From Prevotella melaninogenica (lineage in GTDB: Bacteria > Bacteroidota > Bacteroidia > Bacteroidales > Bacteroidaceae), in the NCBI RefSeq assembly GCF_013267595.1, contig NZ_CP054010.1, forward strand, positions 744,001-808,000: DNA of 64,000 bases, written 5' to 3'. The notes beneath the pieces are model-generated. The model was not told the DNA's origin, did no database searches, and saw nothing but the letters and a program-made list of their open reading frames with translations. The translations under genes were made by a program, and so were the position numbers. Shown in pieces: positions 8,605 to 17,357 of this stretch (the first letter of the stretch is position 1; every line of letters starts with the position of its first letter).

Positions 8605-9051
8605 ATGAAAGGTACAGAACATTTTACACGGACAATAGCCGAGTATCTTAATCAGCGTGCTATGACAGACCCATTATTTGCCCCTAACTTGTTGAAACCA
8701 AACAAGAATATCGAGGAGTGCATCACCTACATTCTTAATGAAGTGCAGAAAAGCGGTTGTAACGGCTTTGATGATGATGACGAGTTGTTGAGAGCTTAGC
8801 TCGAAAAAATCTTCTCTATGGCTGTTCACTACTACGATGAGGACGAGATAGAAGTAGGAAAGGCTGTTTCTTGCCAAGTAGCCGTTAATCACGTTGTGGA
8901 ACTAACGGAGGAAGAAAAAGCCAATGCAAGGCAGGAAGCCATTAAGCAATATCAGCGTGAGGAACTTGCTAAGTTACAGAGCCGTAACGCACGAGTGAAA
9001 AAGACTGAGAACGCGACAACCCAAGTACAACCATCACTATTCGATTTTTAA
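8605..9051 (+). pseudogene. pcfK: PcfK-like protein with an in-frame stop inside a repeat insertion
   Basis: The N-terminal part (MKGTEHFTRTIAEYLNQRAM) reads from ATG 8605 to a TAG at 8797-8799. The same frame continues from there into MAVHYYDEDEIEVGKAVSC and ends as PSLFDF at 9051. The stop lies within the 33-bp hairpin repeat copy B (8779-8811), which seems to have been added into an acidic Asp-rich stretch. PcfK proteins are accessory factors of plasmid and transposon transfer and usually precede PcfJ, as here. A second start at 8818 could give a truncated product. Confidence 0.7.
8779..8811 (+). repeat. Short hairpin repeat, copy B (inside pcfK)
   Basis: A 33-bp copy of the repeat at 8097-8128 with one extra A. 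The stem is GAGC-TTA-GCTC instead of GGGC-TTT-GCCC. The unit carries the TAG that breaks pcfK. Its length is a multiple of three, so the frame after it is kept. Confidence 0.7.
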
Positions 9052-9055
9052 GCCT

Positions 9056-10330
9056 ATGAAACCGAGAAACAAATTTGAAAAGGCAGTTTTGGAACAAAGC
9101 AAGCATCTTCGCCCGATAACCACGACACAAAGTAAGTGGGCATTTCGTGAGTGCATAGACCACTTCGCCTACCGCTTGCCAAAAGGTCGCACTACTTGTA
9201 TGGATTGTGGGCATAGTTGGGTAATGGACAAACATAGAGAAACTTGCACTTGCCCTCATTGCAGGGCAAAGTTGCAGGTCAAGGAAACCTATGAGCGCAA
9301 GTTGCAGCAGAAGCAGTATTTCACCCTACTTACCACTTGTGGAGAGTTTCAAGTATTGCGTATGTTCCTACTTATTGTGGGTATGGAGAAAGGTTACAAA
9401 GCACAGACTTCTATAATTGAGATTGGGCAATATTGGTGGAATATGCAGGGACGAAAAGCTGTAGTTGCCATACAGAGGGTATTGGGACACTATGTTGATA
9501 CATTTTCCTATTATAGTCCTATGGCGATACGCAACGATAATGAAGCCTATCAGCATATTGCCTACTCACCGATATATCCGAAGTTCAAGGTTACAGACAT
9601 ACTTCGTAGAAATGGTTTTAAGGATAATTTCTATGGCATTGTGCCTACTAAGTTTATTCCTGCATTACTTACAGACAGCCGAGTGGAAACATTGCTAAAA
9701 GCAGGTCGCACAGAGCATTTACGTTACTTTCTTGGCAACAAGAGAACTTTTGAAGAACTATGGTAATCCTACAAGATTGCAGTTCGTAAGGGCTATTAGA
9801 TTGTGGATATTTCCCTTTGGAGTGATTATGTAGATACACTTAGAAGATTAGGTAAGGATATTCATAGTCCAAAATATTTATGCCCCGCAGACCTTAAAGG
9901 CGAACACGACCGCAGACACGAGGAACTTCTCAAATTGCGTAAAAGGGAGGAGATAGAACAGAAGCAGCAGAAGGCAATGGAAGACGAAAAGCGTTTCAAG
10001 GAACTCAAATCCAAGTTTTTTGGTATCTGTTTTACAGATGGCACTATTCAAGTCCACGTATTGGAGAGCGTGCAGGAACATTTAGAAGAAGGTGTATCAA
10101 TGCACCATTGCGTATTTTCTAATGCATACTACCTTAAGGAAGACTCCCTTATCCTTTCGGCTACCATTGAAGGCAAGAGAATAGAAACCATTGAAATGTC
10201 TTTACGAACTTTGGAAGTGGTACAAAGTCGTGGAGTGTGCAATAAGAATACAGAATACCACGAGCAGATAGTAAACCTTGTCAATGCCAATCGGGAACTT
10301 ATAAGCCGAAGAATGAAAGCTACAGCATAA
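9056..10330 (+). pseudogene. pcfJ: PcfJ-like protein with two compensating frameshifts
   Basis: From 9056 the protein shows a zinc-ribbon (CMDCGHSWVMDKHRETCTCP followed by HCRAKL) and stops with TAA at 9764-9766. One extra T near 9764 shifts the frame. The other frame reads NPTRLQFVRAIRLW across 9767-9800. A second shift near 9808 restores the original frame (SLWSDYVDTLRRLGKD), which ends at 10330 in a PcfJ-like C-terminal domain (SMHHCVFSNAYYLKEDSLIL). PcfJ proteins are transfer-associated and their biochemical role is not established. The frames agree before and after, so the two indels cancel. Confidence 0.75.
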
Positions 10331-10357
10331 AGTATGAACCATTAAATTATCAGAGAT

Positions 10358-10642
10358 ATGAAAACAGAGATTGAAAATATCATCTACAACTATGCGGATG
10401 AATTGAAAATCGGCGGACAAAGAGAAAGCCAAATACCGCATATTCTCATTAGGGTTATCAACGCAATAACCCTATCCGACAGCAAAGAGGAGTTAAGGTC
10501 GGCTATCAACAAAATAGCCGAAGAAACAGAACTTGACAAGTTCTTTGCCTACGGCTATGGCGCACATCACTTTTGGCTCACACATCGCAAATTATCTAAT
10601 GGAGAGCCAAAGGAATACAGATTATTAAAGGTTGAATTTTAA
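10358..10642 (+). CDS. Hypothetical protein of the transposon
   Basis: A 94-residue, mainly helical protein (IENIIYNYADELKIGGQRES, then SAINKIAEETELDKFFAYGY). It has no signal peptide and no known motif. It starts 27 nt after pcfJ and ends 4 nt before the next start, so it belongs to the same operon. The function is unknown. Confidence 0.55.
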   Translation: MKTEIENIIYNYADELKIGGQRESQIPHILIRVINAITLSDSKEELRSAINKIAEETELDKFFAYGYGAHHFWLTHRKLSNGEPKEYRLLKVEF

Positions 10643-10646
10643 GATT

Positions 10647-10877
10647 ATGAAGAAGAAAGTTTACAGAGTTCGGACACAATACGTCTTTGAAGGAGTATTC
10701 GATGTGGTTGCGGAGAGCAAGGAAGACGCACGGCAGAAAGTCCTGCAAGATTGTGGCTTGGTTATGGGTGGAAGTATTCACAGCACTTTGTCCGATGAGG
10801 AAATCAATTGGGCTTTCTTCACGCACCCCGAAGTAAGGACGGGACAGATAATCGTTCAAGAAGAGCAGACACCATAA
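10647..10877 (+). CDS. Small hypothetical protein, last gene of the accessory operon
   Basis: A 76-residue protein read from ATG 10647; an upstream TTG at 10632 lies in the previous gene and is unlikely to be the start. It is a compact alpha/beta sequence (KKVYRVRTQYVFEGVFDVVA, then WAFFTHPEVRTGQIIVQ). No family was recognised. A strong hairpin follows directly after the stop. Confidence 0.5.
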   Translation: MKKKVYRVRTQYVFEGVFDVVAESKEDARQKVLQDCGLVMGGSIHSTLSDEEINWAFFTHPEVRTGQIIVQEEQTP

Positions 10878-10878
10878 A

Positions 10879-10906
10879 GCGGTCGGCAGATTTGCCGACC
10901 GCTCCT
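10879..10906 (+). terminator. Terminator hairpin after the accessory operon
   Basis: GCGGTCGGCA (10879-10888) and TGCCGACCGC (10893-10902) make a perfect 10-bp GC-rich stem with a 4-nt loop. It lies immediately after the stop at 10877. The following bases are T/C-rich rather than a pure T-run. Confidence 0.7.
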
Positions 10907-10966
10907 TTCTTTCGTGAGCTTCGGGTGGACAAAGAAAGGAGCAAAGAAACCACGATGAAAAACACC

Positions 10967-11009
10967 TTGTTACTTTTGACAGTGAATTGAGATGGCTCAA
11001 AAGTAACAA
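10967..11009. repeat. 13-bp inverted repeat, possible bidirectional terminator
   Basis: TTGTTACTTTTGA (10967-10979) and TCAAAAGTAACAA (10997-11009) are perfect reverse complements around a 17-nt loop, followed by an A-run. It separates the plus-strand accessory genes from the convergent TIR operon. The rest of 10878-11166 shows no gene. Confidence 0.6.
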
Positions 11010-11166
11010 AAAACCCCAATTAGAAAATAAGCCCAATTTATCGCTATCTTTGTTGACAGGATAAGGCCATGAGGGTAAGCATAACTTCTTATTTACACAA
11101 AACTTTGGACAGAACCGCTATACTATTTTTCTACCACCGTGTTGACACTTGTAGGAAAATAAGTGC

Positions 11167-11748
11167 TTATTTGGCTTTTAACCACCTCTTCAAAGGTGTT
11201 AATTGTTCGTTTCCGTTGTCTAATCTATATTTTACATAGTAACCTTTTTGTATGTAACTGCCATTTATATCTTTACTGTTTCCATCTTCATAATCTATAT
11301 AAGGATAAATAGCGAGATATTCAGCTCCCCCGAAAGTTTCATAAGTTTTGTTAATTGGTAATAATGCGATATGTTCTTTGTACTTTGCAGCATCTCCTAA
11401 ACCTAACTCCCAATTACACCATTTTGAGTTGATTGCATTTGGTGTGGCTACCAAAATAAATTTATCAGCAATCTTTATTTTCTGTTTTAAAGAATGAGCT
11501 GTTTTTGCATTAGTATAAGCGGGCATAGAAGAATCCATCCAATCTACATACACATCAACCCCTTCCTCTTTAAGGAAAGCAACTACGCCCTGAAGTATTT
11601 CTTGTTCATCATGTTTGTGAGAAAGAAATACCATTGGGCGAGATTTGTCTCTGTAAAAGTTTTCATTTAAATTTACGATATTGTCAGCAGAGAACATATT
11701 TGTTCTCCTTCTATAACCTGATAGTTGTGTTTCAGATATAAAGCTCAT
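11167..11748 (-). CDS. TIR-domain protein (193 aa), last gene of the TIR/SLOG operon
   Basis: Residues about 38-150 form a TIR fold: VFLSHKHDE for the first strand and BB-loop region, VYVDWMDSSMP, and NSKWCNWELGLGDA, which carries the likely catalytic Glu. Bacterial TIR domains split NAD+ or make cyclic ADP-ribose signals. The N-terminal 35 residues and the C-terminal tail are unassigned. The start lies two bases after the stop of the gene before it. With three TIR-like genes and a SLOG gene upstream, an antiphage role is inferred from context. Confidence 0.75.
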   Translation of the reverse strand: MSFISETQLSGYRRRTNMFSADNIVNLNENFYRDKSRPMVFLSHKHDEQEILQGVVAFLKEEGVDVYVDWMDSSMPAYTNAKTAHSLKQKIKIADKFILVATPNAINSKWCNWELGLGDAAKYKEHIALLPINKTYETFGGAEYLAIYPYIDYEDGNSKDINGSYIQKGYYVKYRLDNGNEQLTPLKRWLKAK

Positions 11749-11750
11749 AA

Positions 11751-12437
11751 TTAATCTAAGTTTATATGCACATCATATGCATCTTTGTTATTTTTTATTT
11801 TAATTGCTTTTTCGATATAACAATTATGATTTCTCATAAACTCATCCCATTTTACAGTTTTAAAGAATGAAGGCTCATCATTTGTATATATATTTTTTCC
11901 ATTACATTGTCGAAACTGTTTATCCTTGATATTAAAACTGTTATCTCGTAATATTTTAAACAACTTACTTGTGTAATGGGTAGTGCAATTACAATCTAAA
12001 TCAGATTTATAATACCAATCATATAATCCCGTTTCGTCAGGAAGTACAACCCCCAATATGGCATTCATTTGTTTTGTATAGCTACCATTTGGCACTGTGC
12101 GTAGTGAATACGAAACCTCCCAAGGAATCCATTGATCTTTTTCTGGCTCATTAGTTTTCATTCCTTTAGATATTAGGATAATAGTTATTGAGCACTGCCT
12201 AATTTTTCCCTTCAATTTTGTTTCAATAGTCATATCAGAGAAATCAGCCAAGCTTTCGCCATCCTTTTCACCAAGATTTATGTTATCTTTACCTATTTTG
12301 TCTTGTAATTTATCTACATAATGACGGGCTTTAGTTGGGACCTTTTGTCTTAGCCCCCATCCACTATCTTCATATATTCCCAAGTCTTGTACTTGGGTAT
12401 CAGCATATTTGTATGATATAAAAACTTTTCTTCCCAT
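11751..12437 (-). CDS. TIR-like protein (228 aa)
   Basis: The N-terminus reads RKVFISYKYADTQVQ, a TIR first strand. ITIILISKGMKTNE and DQWIPWEVSYSL provide a later strand and an acidic residue where the TIR Glu is expected. This resembles the DUF1863/ThsB-type TIR-like group. The C-terminal 80 residues are lysine- and asparagine-rich and unassigned. If the frameshift in the preceding ThsB-like gene is repaired, that gene ends only three bases before this start, which fits one polycistronic unit. Confidence 0.7.
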   Translation of the reverse strand: MGRKVFISYKYADTQVQDLGIYEDSGWGLRQKVPTKARHYVDKLQDKIGKDNINLGEKDGESLADFSDMTIETKLKGKIRQCSITIILISKGMKTNEPEKDQWIPWEVSYSLRTVPNGSYTKQMNAILGVVLPDETGLYDWYYKSDLDCNCTTHYTSKLFKILRDNSFNIKDKQFRQCNGKNIYTNDEPSFFKTVKWDEFMRNHNCYIEKAIKIKNNKDAYDVHINLD

Positions 12438-12440
12438 AAC

Positions 12441-12901
12441 CTATCTATATGATTTTCTTACTTGAATTGCTTTTTCTACTAGACTAGTGATATTGTTTTT
12501 AATGTCATTGTATGCATATTTACTTGATCTGTACTCCGTTTCAAAAGTAGGTATATAACTTGCAAAGGGTTTTTACCTTTAAGAGATTGCTCTCCATTAG
12601 AATTTTCGAGTCTATCTATATAAATTCCACAAACAGCTTTCCCTAATTCCCAAGCTCGCTCAATTTCATACTTTACCCACTTTCTTTCGCTTGTTTTCTC
12701 TCCTATTAAAACGATTAAACAAGATTTGTCTTTCAGATTGTCATCAATCCACCTTTTGATAGAGGCTTCACTTTGTTTGATTTCCTCCCATTTGTTTCCA
12801 CTAACGGGTTGATTCCCTTCTACCACTCCCATATTACGAACTTGTCCAGCTCGCCAGTTATCATTATCAAAATGGAAACTATAAAAAACTTTTCTACTCA
12901 T
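12441..12901 (-). pseudogene. ThsB-like TIR protein with a C-terminal frameshift
   Basis: The protein starts RKVFYSFHFDND and contains SCLIVLIGEKTSERKWVKYE and GKAVCGIYIDRL. This closely follows the pattern of Thoeris ThsB, the TIR protein that makes the signal. The read frame stops at 12479. One added base in the short homopolymer at 12564-12566 switches to a frame reading FETEYRSSKYAYNDIKNN and ending VRKSYR at 12441, the expected ThsB C-terminus. The repaired protein is 153 residues. It is either a real one-base loss or a base-calling error. The truncated form keeps the catalytic core. Confidence 0.75.
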
Positions 12902-12907
12902 AATAAA

Positions 12908-13502
12908 TTATATTTTATCAATTAAATACTTCTGAAATAGAGACATATAGGCATAGTCTTTTACTAATCGCTCATTTTTGTCTGTAAATCGCTCATCATA
13001 TATTTTTTTTTGCACCAGCTCCTGTACTTGCTATGGGTAAAACCAACGCTTTGGGATGCTTTTCTATAAACATATTGTATTCCTCTTCTACACCTTCCAT
13101 TCCTCCAATGAAAATTCCAGCAGCAAATTCAGACTCACCGAGCATCCTGCTCCTCATATGTAATAGAGAATTTTCTCTATCATCAACAATATCTGTCAAT
13201 ACTATGTTTTTGAACTTATTGTTATCTTTCGGGAAGTATTTTTCAAAAAATCTTGACTGGTATAAGGTTACATGCTCTTGGATATTCAAATTCAATTTTT
13301 CCATTACATGATATATTAGAGGCGTAATAGAAGGATGACCGCCCCAAATGAGCCTATAACGTGGGAGTACTACTGTCGTTAATGCTATTACAGCATCTCG
13401 TATTGCTATAATATCTGCAGTCTCGATATATTGAGGATCTCTTTCTTGCAAAGGAATGCTTGCTGAGAGAAATATATTTTTTATTTCGTTGTTTCCAGCC
13501 AT
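12908..13502 (-). pseudogene. SLOG (STALD-type) Rossmann protein, frameshifted at an A9 tract
   Basis: A Rossmann-like protein: FLSASIPLQER at the start, LIWGGHPSITPLIYH as the nucleotide-loop motif, then EFAAGIFIGGMEGVEEEYNM. This is the pattern of SLOG/LOG-Smf-DprA domains that associate with TIR or Sir2 proteins. The frame stops at 12996, just after a run of nine A. With eight A it continues as KKIYDERFTDKNERLVKDY and ends at 12908, six bases before the next start. The repaired length is 197 residues. In Thoeris, SLOG domains sense the cyclic ADP-ribose-type signal. The same role here is inferred. Confidence 0.7.
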
Positions 13503-14656
13503 TTCTTAAATTCTTGTTTTTTTAAAGTAAATATGTCTTTTTTTAAGTTGTTATTTAACCAATCTAGATGCTTCAACCATTTGTCCCTGATTCTCAAATC
13601 GTCATATATCAATCTAATACGAGTGTTTTGGGGATTTTTATCATATTCGTATCGAATATCAGCTGCTTGACAATTGAAAGATTGTGGAATTCCAATTGTG
13701 GGGACATAGATGATTTTCTTGCCGGATATCACTTCAGTTAAATATCTTTCAGGTTGAACCGTAATGTCTCTACCACATTGTTTGGCTATGCTCATAAATT
13801 CGGTTATTAAATTATCTTGCCTAGATGCTAGATTCCTGGCTCGTACAGACTCGACAAATTGTACTATTTCCTCAACCTTATCATTTTTTAGTTTTGATTT
13901 ATCCTTATCATTATAGATTGCATCAACAAAATCAGTACTTTCTAAATTTAAGGGGAAACTCAGATGGGAAATAGCATTAATCTTATGATTAGGCCAAACT
14001 AATTGAACAATCCCTATTTGTTTTGAACCTGCTTCCGCGAGTTCTTCCTTACACCAATGACTTTCCAAAAATCCAGGGGTATTTAGTAATAGTATAACAT
14101 CGCAATCGGTCATTCTGTGCCACAACTCCTCTTGGAAAAGTTCACCTTTTTCGATAGAATGTGTATCTAAAAAGACATCGAAGTGATGGGATTCTAGAGC
14201 TTCATACATTTGTATAGCTACAGAAGTTGATTCTGATCTTTTATAACTGATGAATACTTTTCTTGTGCTTCTCAAGAGTTCAAATGCTTGTAAAACAATA
14301 TTAGCAATACGACTTTGCTGGTTATCATCATATTTAATTCCATTTTGTTTTTTGAGTTCTTCGGGTATCTCCTTTGAGAAATCATTGAAATATACAGGAA
14401 GTATCATTGTTCCATCTTTAATAAGCTTTTCAACTATAGCCAAATCTTTGAAAAACCCATTATCATTTCCAAGGTATATACAGAATGTGGGTTGATTTCC
14501 CACATACTCATCTTTCCAATTATTTCTGTCTATTATATTTATGATACCTTGTGGTAACTTTAAATCACTGATTTCAGATATAATTTGGTTCTTGATTCCT
14601 TTGATAATAGGATTCTCTATTGAACCTAATAAGATTAATTGATATCTATATTTCAT
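13481..14656 (-). CDS. Large TIR protein (391 aa), first gene of the TIR/SLOG operon
   Basis: Residues about 1-130 form an alpha/beta domain that may be a divergent second TIR (FCIYLGNDNGFF, MILPVYFNDFSKEIPEEL). Residues about 133-240 are a clear TIR domain: RKVFISYKRSES, FDVFLDTHSIEKGELFQEEL, VILLLNTPGFLESHWCKEEL with the catalytic Glu. The C-terminal 130 residues are unassigned (ERYLTEVISGKKIIYVPTIG). It overlaps the SLOG gene by 22 bases. With a separate SLOG partner it could be the effector NADase, the counterpart of fused Sir2-SLOG ThsA, but this is inference. Confidence 0.75.
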   Translation of the reverse strand: MKYRYQLILLGSIENPIIKGIKNQIISEISDLKLPQGIINIIDRNNWKDEYVGNQPTFCIYLGNDNGFFKDLAIVEKLIKDGTMILPVYFNDFSKEIPEELKKQNGIKYDDNQQSRIANIVLQAFELLRSTRKVFISYKRSESTSVAIQMYEALESHHFDVFLDTHSIEKGELFQEELWHRMTDCDVILLLNTPGFLESHWCKEELAEAGSKQIGIVQLVWPNHKINAISHLSFPLNLESTDFVDAIYNDKDKSKLKNDKVEEIVQFVESVRARNLASRQDNLITEFMSIAKQCGRDITVQPERYLTEVISGKKIIYVPTIGIPQSFNCQAADIRYEYDKNPQNTRIRLIYDDLRIRDKWLKHLDWLNNNLKKDIFTLKKQEFKKWLETTK

Positions 14657-14720
14657 ATTGTTTTTCTTTATTCGTTTTCTAAATTACCTCCGACACCTCA
14701 GTATATAGAAGCAGAGAGTA

Positions 14721-14728
14721 CAAAGTTA
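14721..14728 (-). promoter_or_regulatory. -7 box upstream of the TIR/SLOG operon
   Basis: On the minus strand this reads TAACTTTG, matching the Bacteroidetes -7 consensus, 65 nt before the start of the 391-residue TIR gene. No well-spaced -33 TTTG was found. Confidence 0.45.
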
Positions 14729-14814
14729 CTAATTCATAGCGAGAAAGGAGAATAAAACAACAAGAAAACGTCTCTTGCGGAGCATAAAAATGTCGCAAGG
14801 GGCGTCTTTGATAA

Positions 14815-15324
14815 TCAGAGTAAATAAAACAGAGCAAATTCCACCTTTCTCCGTTTGACTAACCCATTCAAAACTTTACCCTTATATCGGCAAAACGAAA
14901 CATACTCCCAATAGAAGTTTCTATCTCCAGCCTCTATCTTTCGCAGTAGCCTACTCTTAGGGTGCTTACCATAACCGATCAATCGCCCCACGCCCACATT
15001 GTAGGCAAGCAAGGTCAGCAGCGGGGCATCCTTGCCATAGCCTTTGAAGTGTTCAAAACATTTCCATAGGTCAGCACGGAGCAGAGAGTCCGCCTGCCGT
15101 TCCGTCATATCCGCAGTGAAACGCTCTCCCCGTTGCAGCTGATGCCCATATCCAACATACGGATAATTCTTCCAGCCGTGCATGCCCTCAAAATATTTCA
15201 CAACAACTACTGCACGCTCAAAAGGTGGCAAGTCTGCCAGCCGCACCCTGCGCTGGGCAAGGGTCGGCTGACAGAACAGGCAGAATACACAAAGTAAAAT
15301 GAAAGAATTTATCGTTCGCATCAA
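14815..15324 (-). CDS. Exported phage-type lysozyme of the transfer operon
   Basis: A 169-residue protein with a signal peptide (NSFILLCVFCLFCQPTLAQ). It contains the lysozyme pattern KYFEGMHGWKNYPYVGYGHQ: a Glu followed by a GYGH block, as in GH24 enzymes. LTLLAYNVGVGRLIGYGKHP forms the later helix. In conjugative transposons such an enzyme opens the peptidoglycan for the transfer apparatus. It lies 8 nt after traQ, at the end of the tra operon. Confidence 0.8.
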   Translation of the reverse strand: MMRTINSFILLCVFCLFCQPTLAQRRVRLADLPPFERAVVVVKYFEGMHGWKNYPYVGYGHQLQRGERFTADMTERQADSLLRADLWKCFEHFKGYGKDAPLLTLLAYNVGVGRLIGYGKHPKSRLLRKIEAGDRNFYWEYVSFCRYKGKVLNGLVKRRKVEFALFYLL

Positions 15325-15332
15325 TTATGGTC

Positions 15333-15791
15333 TTAGCGACGAGAAGATGTAGGCTTATCCTTGCCCTCTTCTCGCTCGTTGTTGAAACTAAAGGTCAGCT
15401 GCTGAACTTTCCCGAAACTATCCTCCACATATACATCAATCGTCTGGCGATCAGATAACAGCGAGGTGTAGTATAAGCGGAACACATCTTTTGCAAGCGG
15501 ATAGCGGTCGTTAGGCTTGAAGACAGTACCGTTATCATTTCTTAGCAAGCCTTTGCCGTCAGACTGGAAATAACGTATCGTATAGCGAGTGTCGGCAAAC
15601 TCACCACCCCGCTTCAGTGTGCAGCGTATCTCAGCCGTCTGCCCTCTTATGATGTCCTTCTGAACCGGCATTGTCTCCACCGTAAACGGATAAGACTGCT
15701 GAACATCCAAATCCCTATCACAAGCAGATAGGCAAAACACGGCAAGGGTCAGCACACTCATTACCCAAATCGTATTCAATATCTTCTTCAT
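15333..15791 (-). CDS. traQ: Conjugal transfer lipoprotein TraQ (DUF3872)
   Basis: A 152-residue protein with a lipoprotein signal (VLTLAVFCLSACDRD; Cys within LSAC). It is followed by a beta-rich domain (ETMPVQKDIIRGQTAEIRCT, VYVEDSFGKVQQLTFSFN) matching DUF3872/TraQ of Bacteroides conjugative transposons. It lies between traO and the lysozyme gene, as expected. It is a periplasm-facing component whose precise function in mating is not known. Confidence 0.82.
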   Translation of the reverse strand: MKKILNTIWVMSVLTLAVFCLSACDRDLDVQQSYPFTVETMPVQKDIIRGQTAEIRCTLKRGGEFADTRYTIRYFQSDGKGLLRNDNGTVFKPNDRYPLAKDVFRLYYTSLLSDRQTIDVYVEDSFGKVQQLTFSFNNEREEGKDKPTSSRR

Positions 15792-15803
15792 CTTTTCTTC
15801 TAC

Positions 15804-16394
15804 TTAAAAGTTAAACCTTAGTCCTGCAGAAACAGCCGGACGAAAACGATGCACGTCCGTTCCAAAGAGGAAACGTCCCTGCGCCTTGACAAGAAAGAGA
15901 ACCCTGTCTGTTAGGAACACTTCCACCGAGCCATGCACGGCACCGCCATAGACAAAGCGGGAACGGTCGAGCAGTGTTGCCTTATCGGGCAGCAGTTTGT
16001 TGTCCTCGTTCAGCTGCTCATAGCCACCCAAGGCGGATATGCCACTATAGAGAAACACATTCTTACCTCTGTCGGAGAAAACAGGGTGCATATAGCCCAC
16101 CTGTAAGAGTGCATCCTTGAGTTTTACGTTATAACTTCTGTACGGCATATTCTGCTGTTCATACTCAGCCATAACAAAAGTATAGTTCTCACGCCCCAGA
16201 TAACGGGTGAGTGATACTCCTATGCCGAAATTGTCAACTGCAAGGAACTTTTCTCCCTTAATAAGCGGAACACTCCCTACGACCTCTATTCCCCTTTGCT
16301 TGGGTATCAGTCGCTGTGCCTGCGATGGCAGACTGAAAGTCATGGCCACCGCAAGGCATACTGTCAGAATGATATTGTTCTTCTTCATTACCAT
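15804..16394 (-). CDS. traO: Conjugal transfer protein TraO
   Basis: A 196-residue protein with a signal peptide ending SLPSQA, then beta-strand alternation (GIEVVGSVPLIKGEKF, YSGISALGGYEQLNED, RFLFGTDVHRFRPAVSAGLR) that suggests an outer-membrane barrel. It matches TraO of CTnDOT-like elements. Its start overlaps the end of traN by 7 bases, so the two are co-translated. It probably forms part of the outer part of the mating channel. Confidence 0.85.
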   Translation of the reverse strand: MVMKKNNIILTVCLAVAMTFSLPSQAQRLIPKQRGIEVVGSVPLIKGEKFLAVDNFGIGVSLTRYLGRENYTFVMAEYEQQNMPYRSYNVKLKDALLQVGYMHPVFSDRGKNVFLYSGISALGGYEQLNEDNKLLPDKATLLDRSRFVYGGAVHGSVEVFLTDRVLFLVKAQGRFLFGTDVHRFRPAVSAGLRFNF

Positions 16395-17338
16395 TTCAGT
16401 TTGAGGTTATCAATCTTCTTTGCCAGCTGCAGATCTTCTGCCGTTACATGGAAAGTCAGCGTACGACCGCCATTTCTCTCATGGAGCGTCACTTCAAGCT
16501 GCTTATCTTCTGCAAGAGAAAACTGCTCGAGCGCAAACACTGTGTGTTCACTGCCCATGCCACGCACCTGCATCACCTGATGATAGGCACGAAGTGGCTG
16601 AAGCACCTGCTCTTGTATGGCGGTGCGCTTTGCCATCTTCTTATCAACCACCTTAAATGTGATAAAATCCACCGAGTACGGCATATTCGTGCCGTTTTCC
16701 ATACGCGTGTGGAAATACAGCAAGCCGTTATGGGCATACAAGCCACGAAGCAGGAACTTCATACCGAACTGCTGAGCACCGATGTGCTTAATGCACCGTC
16801 TGTCATTCTGATAGATAGTCTGCATCATCAACTTTACTAATACGGGCGACTCGTTACCAAGTTCCTTGAAGTAAATATCAGAGCGATTACTCGGCAGTCT
16901 ACCTTCTGTTGTAGAGAAAAAATCCTTCATCTCAATGCTGAGCTTCTCCGGCTCATCAGCATACTTTACGTTGAAAGCATAGAAAGAGCCGTCCTCACAG
17001 ATGACACTCATATTGGTTTCCGTTTCAAAGTCCTTCACCGAAGCCTTTACACGTAGCACGTTCTCGGCATCCTCCGCCTTACCTGCAATGATGTTCTGCG
17101 AACCTAAGTCTACATAACGAATGGCAGAAGGGAAGATAAGATGCACGGTCTTGTCAAAGGTAACGTCCAAGCCGTATGGCAGTACGACACGCCCCGTTGG
17201 TATGGCACAGCTCATACCTTGAAAGAGCTCTCCCGAAGTAAGCGGACGGATTGGTGTCAGACCATCATTGTTTTCCTGTGCTGTGGCTGTTGCTCCCACC
17301 ATGGCAAGCATAGCCATTGAAAAAATAATTTTCTTCAT
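16388..17338 (-). CDS. traN: Conjugal transfer protein TraN
   Basis: A 316-residue protein with a signal peptide (MAMLAMVGATATA). Its central beta-rich domain has the pattern of TraN (VVLPYGLDVTFDKTVHLIFP, IRYVDLGSQNIIAGKAEDAE). VirB9-like proteins begin in the same way. The length is normal for Bacteroides elements. It follows the traM fragment by 19 bases and overlaps traO. It is probably a periplasmic component of the mating-pair apparatus. Confidence 0.88.
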   Translation of the reverse strand: MKKIIFSMAMLAMVGATATAQENNDGLTPIRPLTSGELFQGMSCAIPTGRVVLPYGLDVTFDKTVHLIFPSAIRYVDLGSQNIIAGKAEDAENVLRVKASVKDFETETNMSVICEDGSFYAFNVKYADEPEKLSIEMKDFFSTTEGRLPSNRSDIYFKELGNESPVLVKLMMQTIYQNDRRCIKHIGAQQFGMKFLLRGLYAHNGLLYFHTRMENGTNMPYSVDFITFKVVDKKMAKRTAIQEQVLQPLRAYHQVMQVRGMGSEHTVFALEQFSLAEDKQLEVTLHERNGGRTLTFHVTAEDLQLAKKIDNLKLKW

Positions 17339-17357
17339 TGTTCCTTTTGTTTTGATG

